DNA of 37,605 nt from Stutzerimonas kunmingensis. Lineage in GTDB: Bacteria; Pseudomonadota; Gammaproteobacteria; Pseudomonadales; Pseudomonadaceae. The notes beneath the pieces are model-generated. The model searched no databases and was not told the DNA's origin. It saw only the letters and a list, made by a program, of their open reading frames with translations. How positions within the stretch are numbered: the stretch's first letter is position 1; each line of letters begins with the position of its first letter. Where the stretch lies: contig NZ_JACXXG010000036.1 of assembly GCF_014764705.1 (NCBI RefSeq), forward strand, positions 1 through 37,605, written 5' to 3'. The position numbers and the translations under genes were made by a program. Below, one piece after another: positions 37,312 through 37,605 of this stretch.

Positions 37312-37605
37312 ATGCAGAACACGAAGGACGACGCGAGCGCACTGGCCCGGTTCTACGCCGAGCGGTTCCGCTCCGACCCTTGGACACTGATCGACTTTTT
37401 CGACGCCGATATCGCCGACGTAGCGGCCTCGGTCGGCATCCGCTGGTCAGCGATTCGCAACGAGATCGGCCTGCGCGGCGACAAGGCGCGCCCCAAGGGC
37501 AAAGACGGCGTAATCGACAAGATTCACCGGGGCAAGGTCATGGCGTGGGGCGACACGAAGCGCGCCGACGACTTCGACTACCCCTTCTTCACCTTCAACA
37601 ACAAC
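37312..37605 (+). CDS. repA: repA, 5' part (continues at base 2)
   Basis: ATG 37312 with AAAGGAAC 4 bases upstream. It encodes MQNTKDDASALARFYAERF and a segment IDFFDADIADVAASVGIRWSAIRNEIGL that looks helical and could include an HTH-like element for origin binding. The frame enters the terminal repeat and is the same as that of the gene at the left end; the join adds 76 residues before the internal Met at 62. The 37479-37605 part duplicates 1-127. Confidence 0.9.
   Translation, partial: MQNTKDDASALARFYAERFRSDPWTLIDFFDADIADVAASVGIRWSAIRNEIGLRGDKARPKGKDGVIDKIHRGKVMAWGDTKRADDFDYPFFTFNNN

Overview
This window is a complete, closed genome of about 37.5 kb belonging to a temperate tailed phage that very probably lives in the lysogen as a linear plasmid with hairpin telomeres (the N15 / phiKO2 / VP882 / phiHAP-1 lifestyle). 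Bases 1-127 are repeated exactly at 37479-37605, so the contig closes on itself at 37,478 bp. The replication gene runs across the join. The sequence is GC-rich by eye and its head, tail and accessory proteins look like those of Pseudomonas-type Gammaproteobacteria. The host assignment is an inference.

Lifestyle region (37312 across the join to 9071). repA (TOPRIM primase plus helicase, about 1285 aa) is followed by a small coiled-coil gene. Convergent to these lies a protelomerase gene with all six catalytic residues of the TelN/TelK family. Just upstream of it is a 30-bp perfect palindrome inside a nearly 100-bp imperfect one, which is the expected telRL site, set in a field of 19-bp iterons. 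Next come a type Ib partition operon (short ParA plus a small ribbon-helix-helix-like partner) with five 8-bp repeats in front, a run of tightly overlapped tiny genes, a DEDD exonuclease and a membrane-anchored accessory protein. On the other strand is a Rha-family / RHH regulator pair with its own double operator.

Late region (33074 down to 10384, all minus strand). The order is holin, endolysin, nested Rz/Rz1 spanins, a Gp49-family protein, lambda-like terminase, portal, a fused prohead protease-capsid, neck genes, P2-like baseplate V-W-J-I, a fibre split over several short genes, tail sheath and tube, tail chaperone with a -1 frameshift, tape measure, and U, X, D. The virion should be a contractile-tailed particle with a lambda/HK97-type head. 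Several intrinsic terminators interrupt this operon, and two stand directly before the holin behind a promoter-like sequence, so late expression probably depends on antitermination. A 281-aa early protein is a candidate Q-like antiterminator.

Control region (33254-37311). A divergent LexA/CI-like repressor faces an early operon of mostly unknown small genes. The repressor has Thr at the catalytic Ser position and Ala-Ala at the cleavage position, so classical self-cleavage is doubtful. Related TTGTTCTT-type octamer arrays occur before parA, repA and the small terminase gene. They may tie partition, replication and late genes to one DNA-binding protein.
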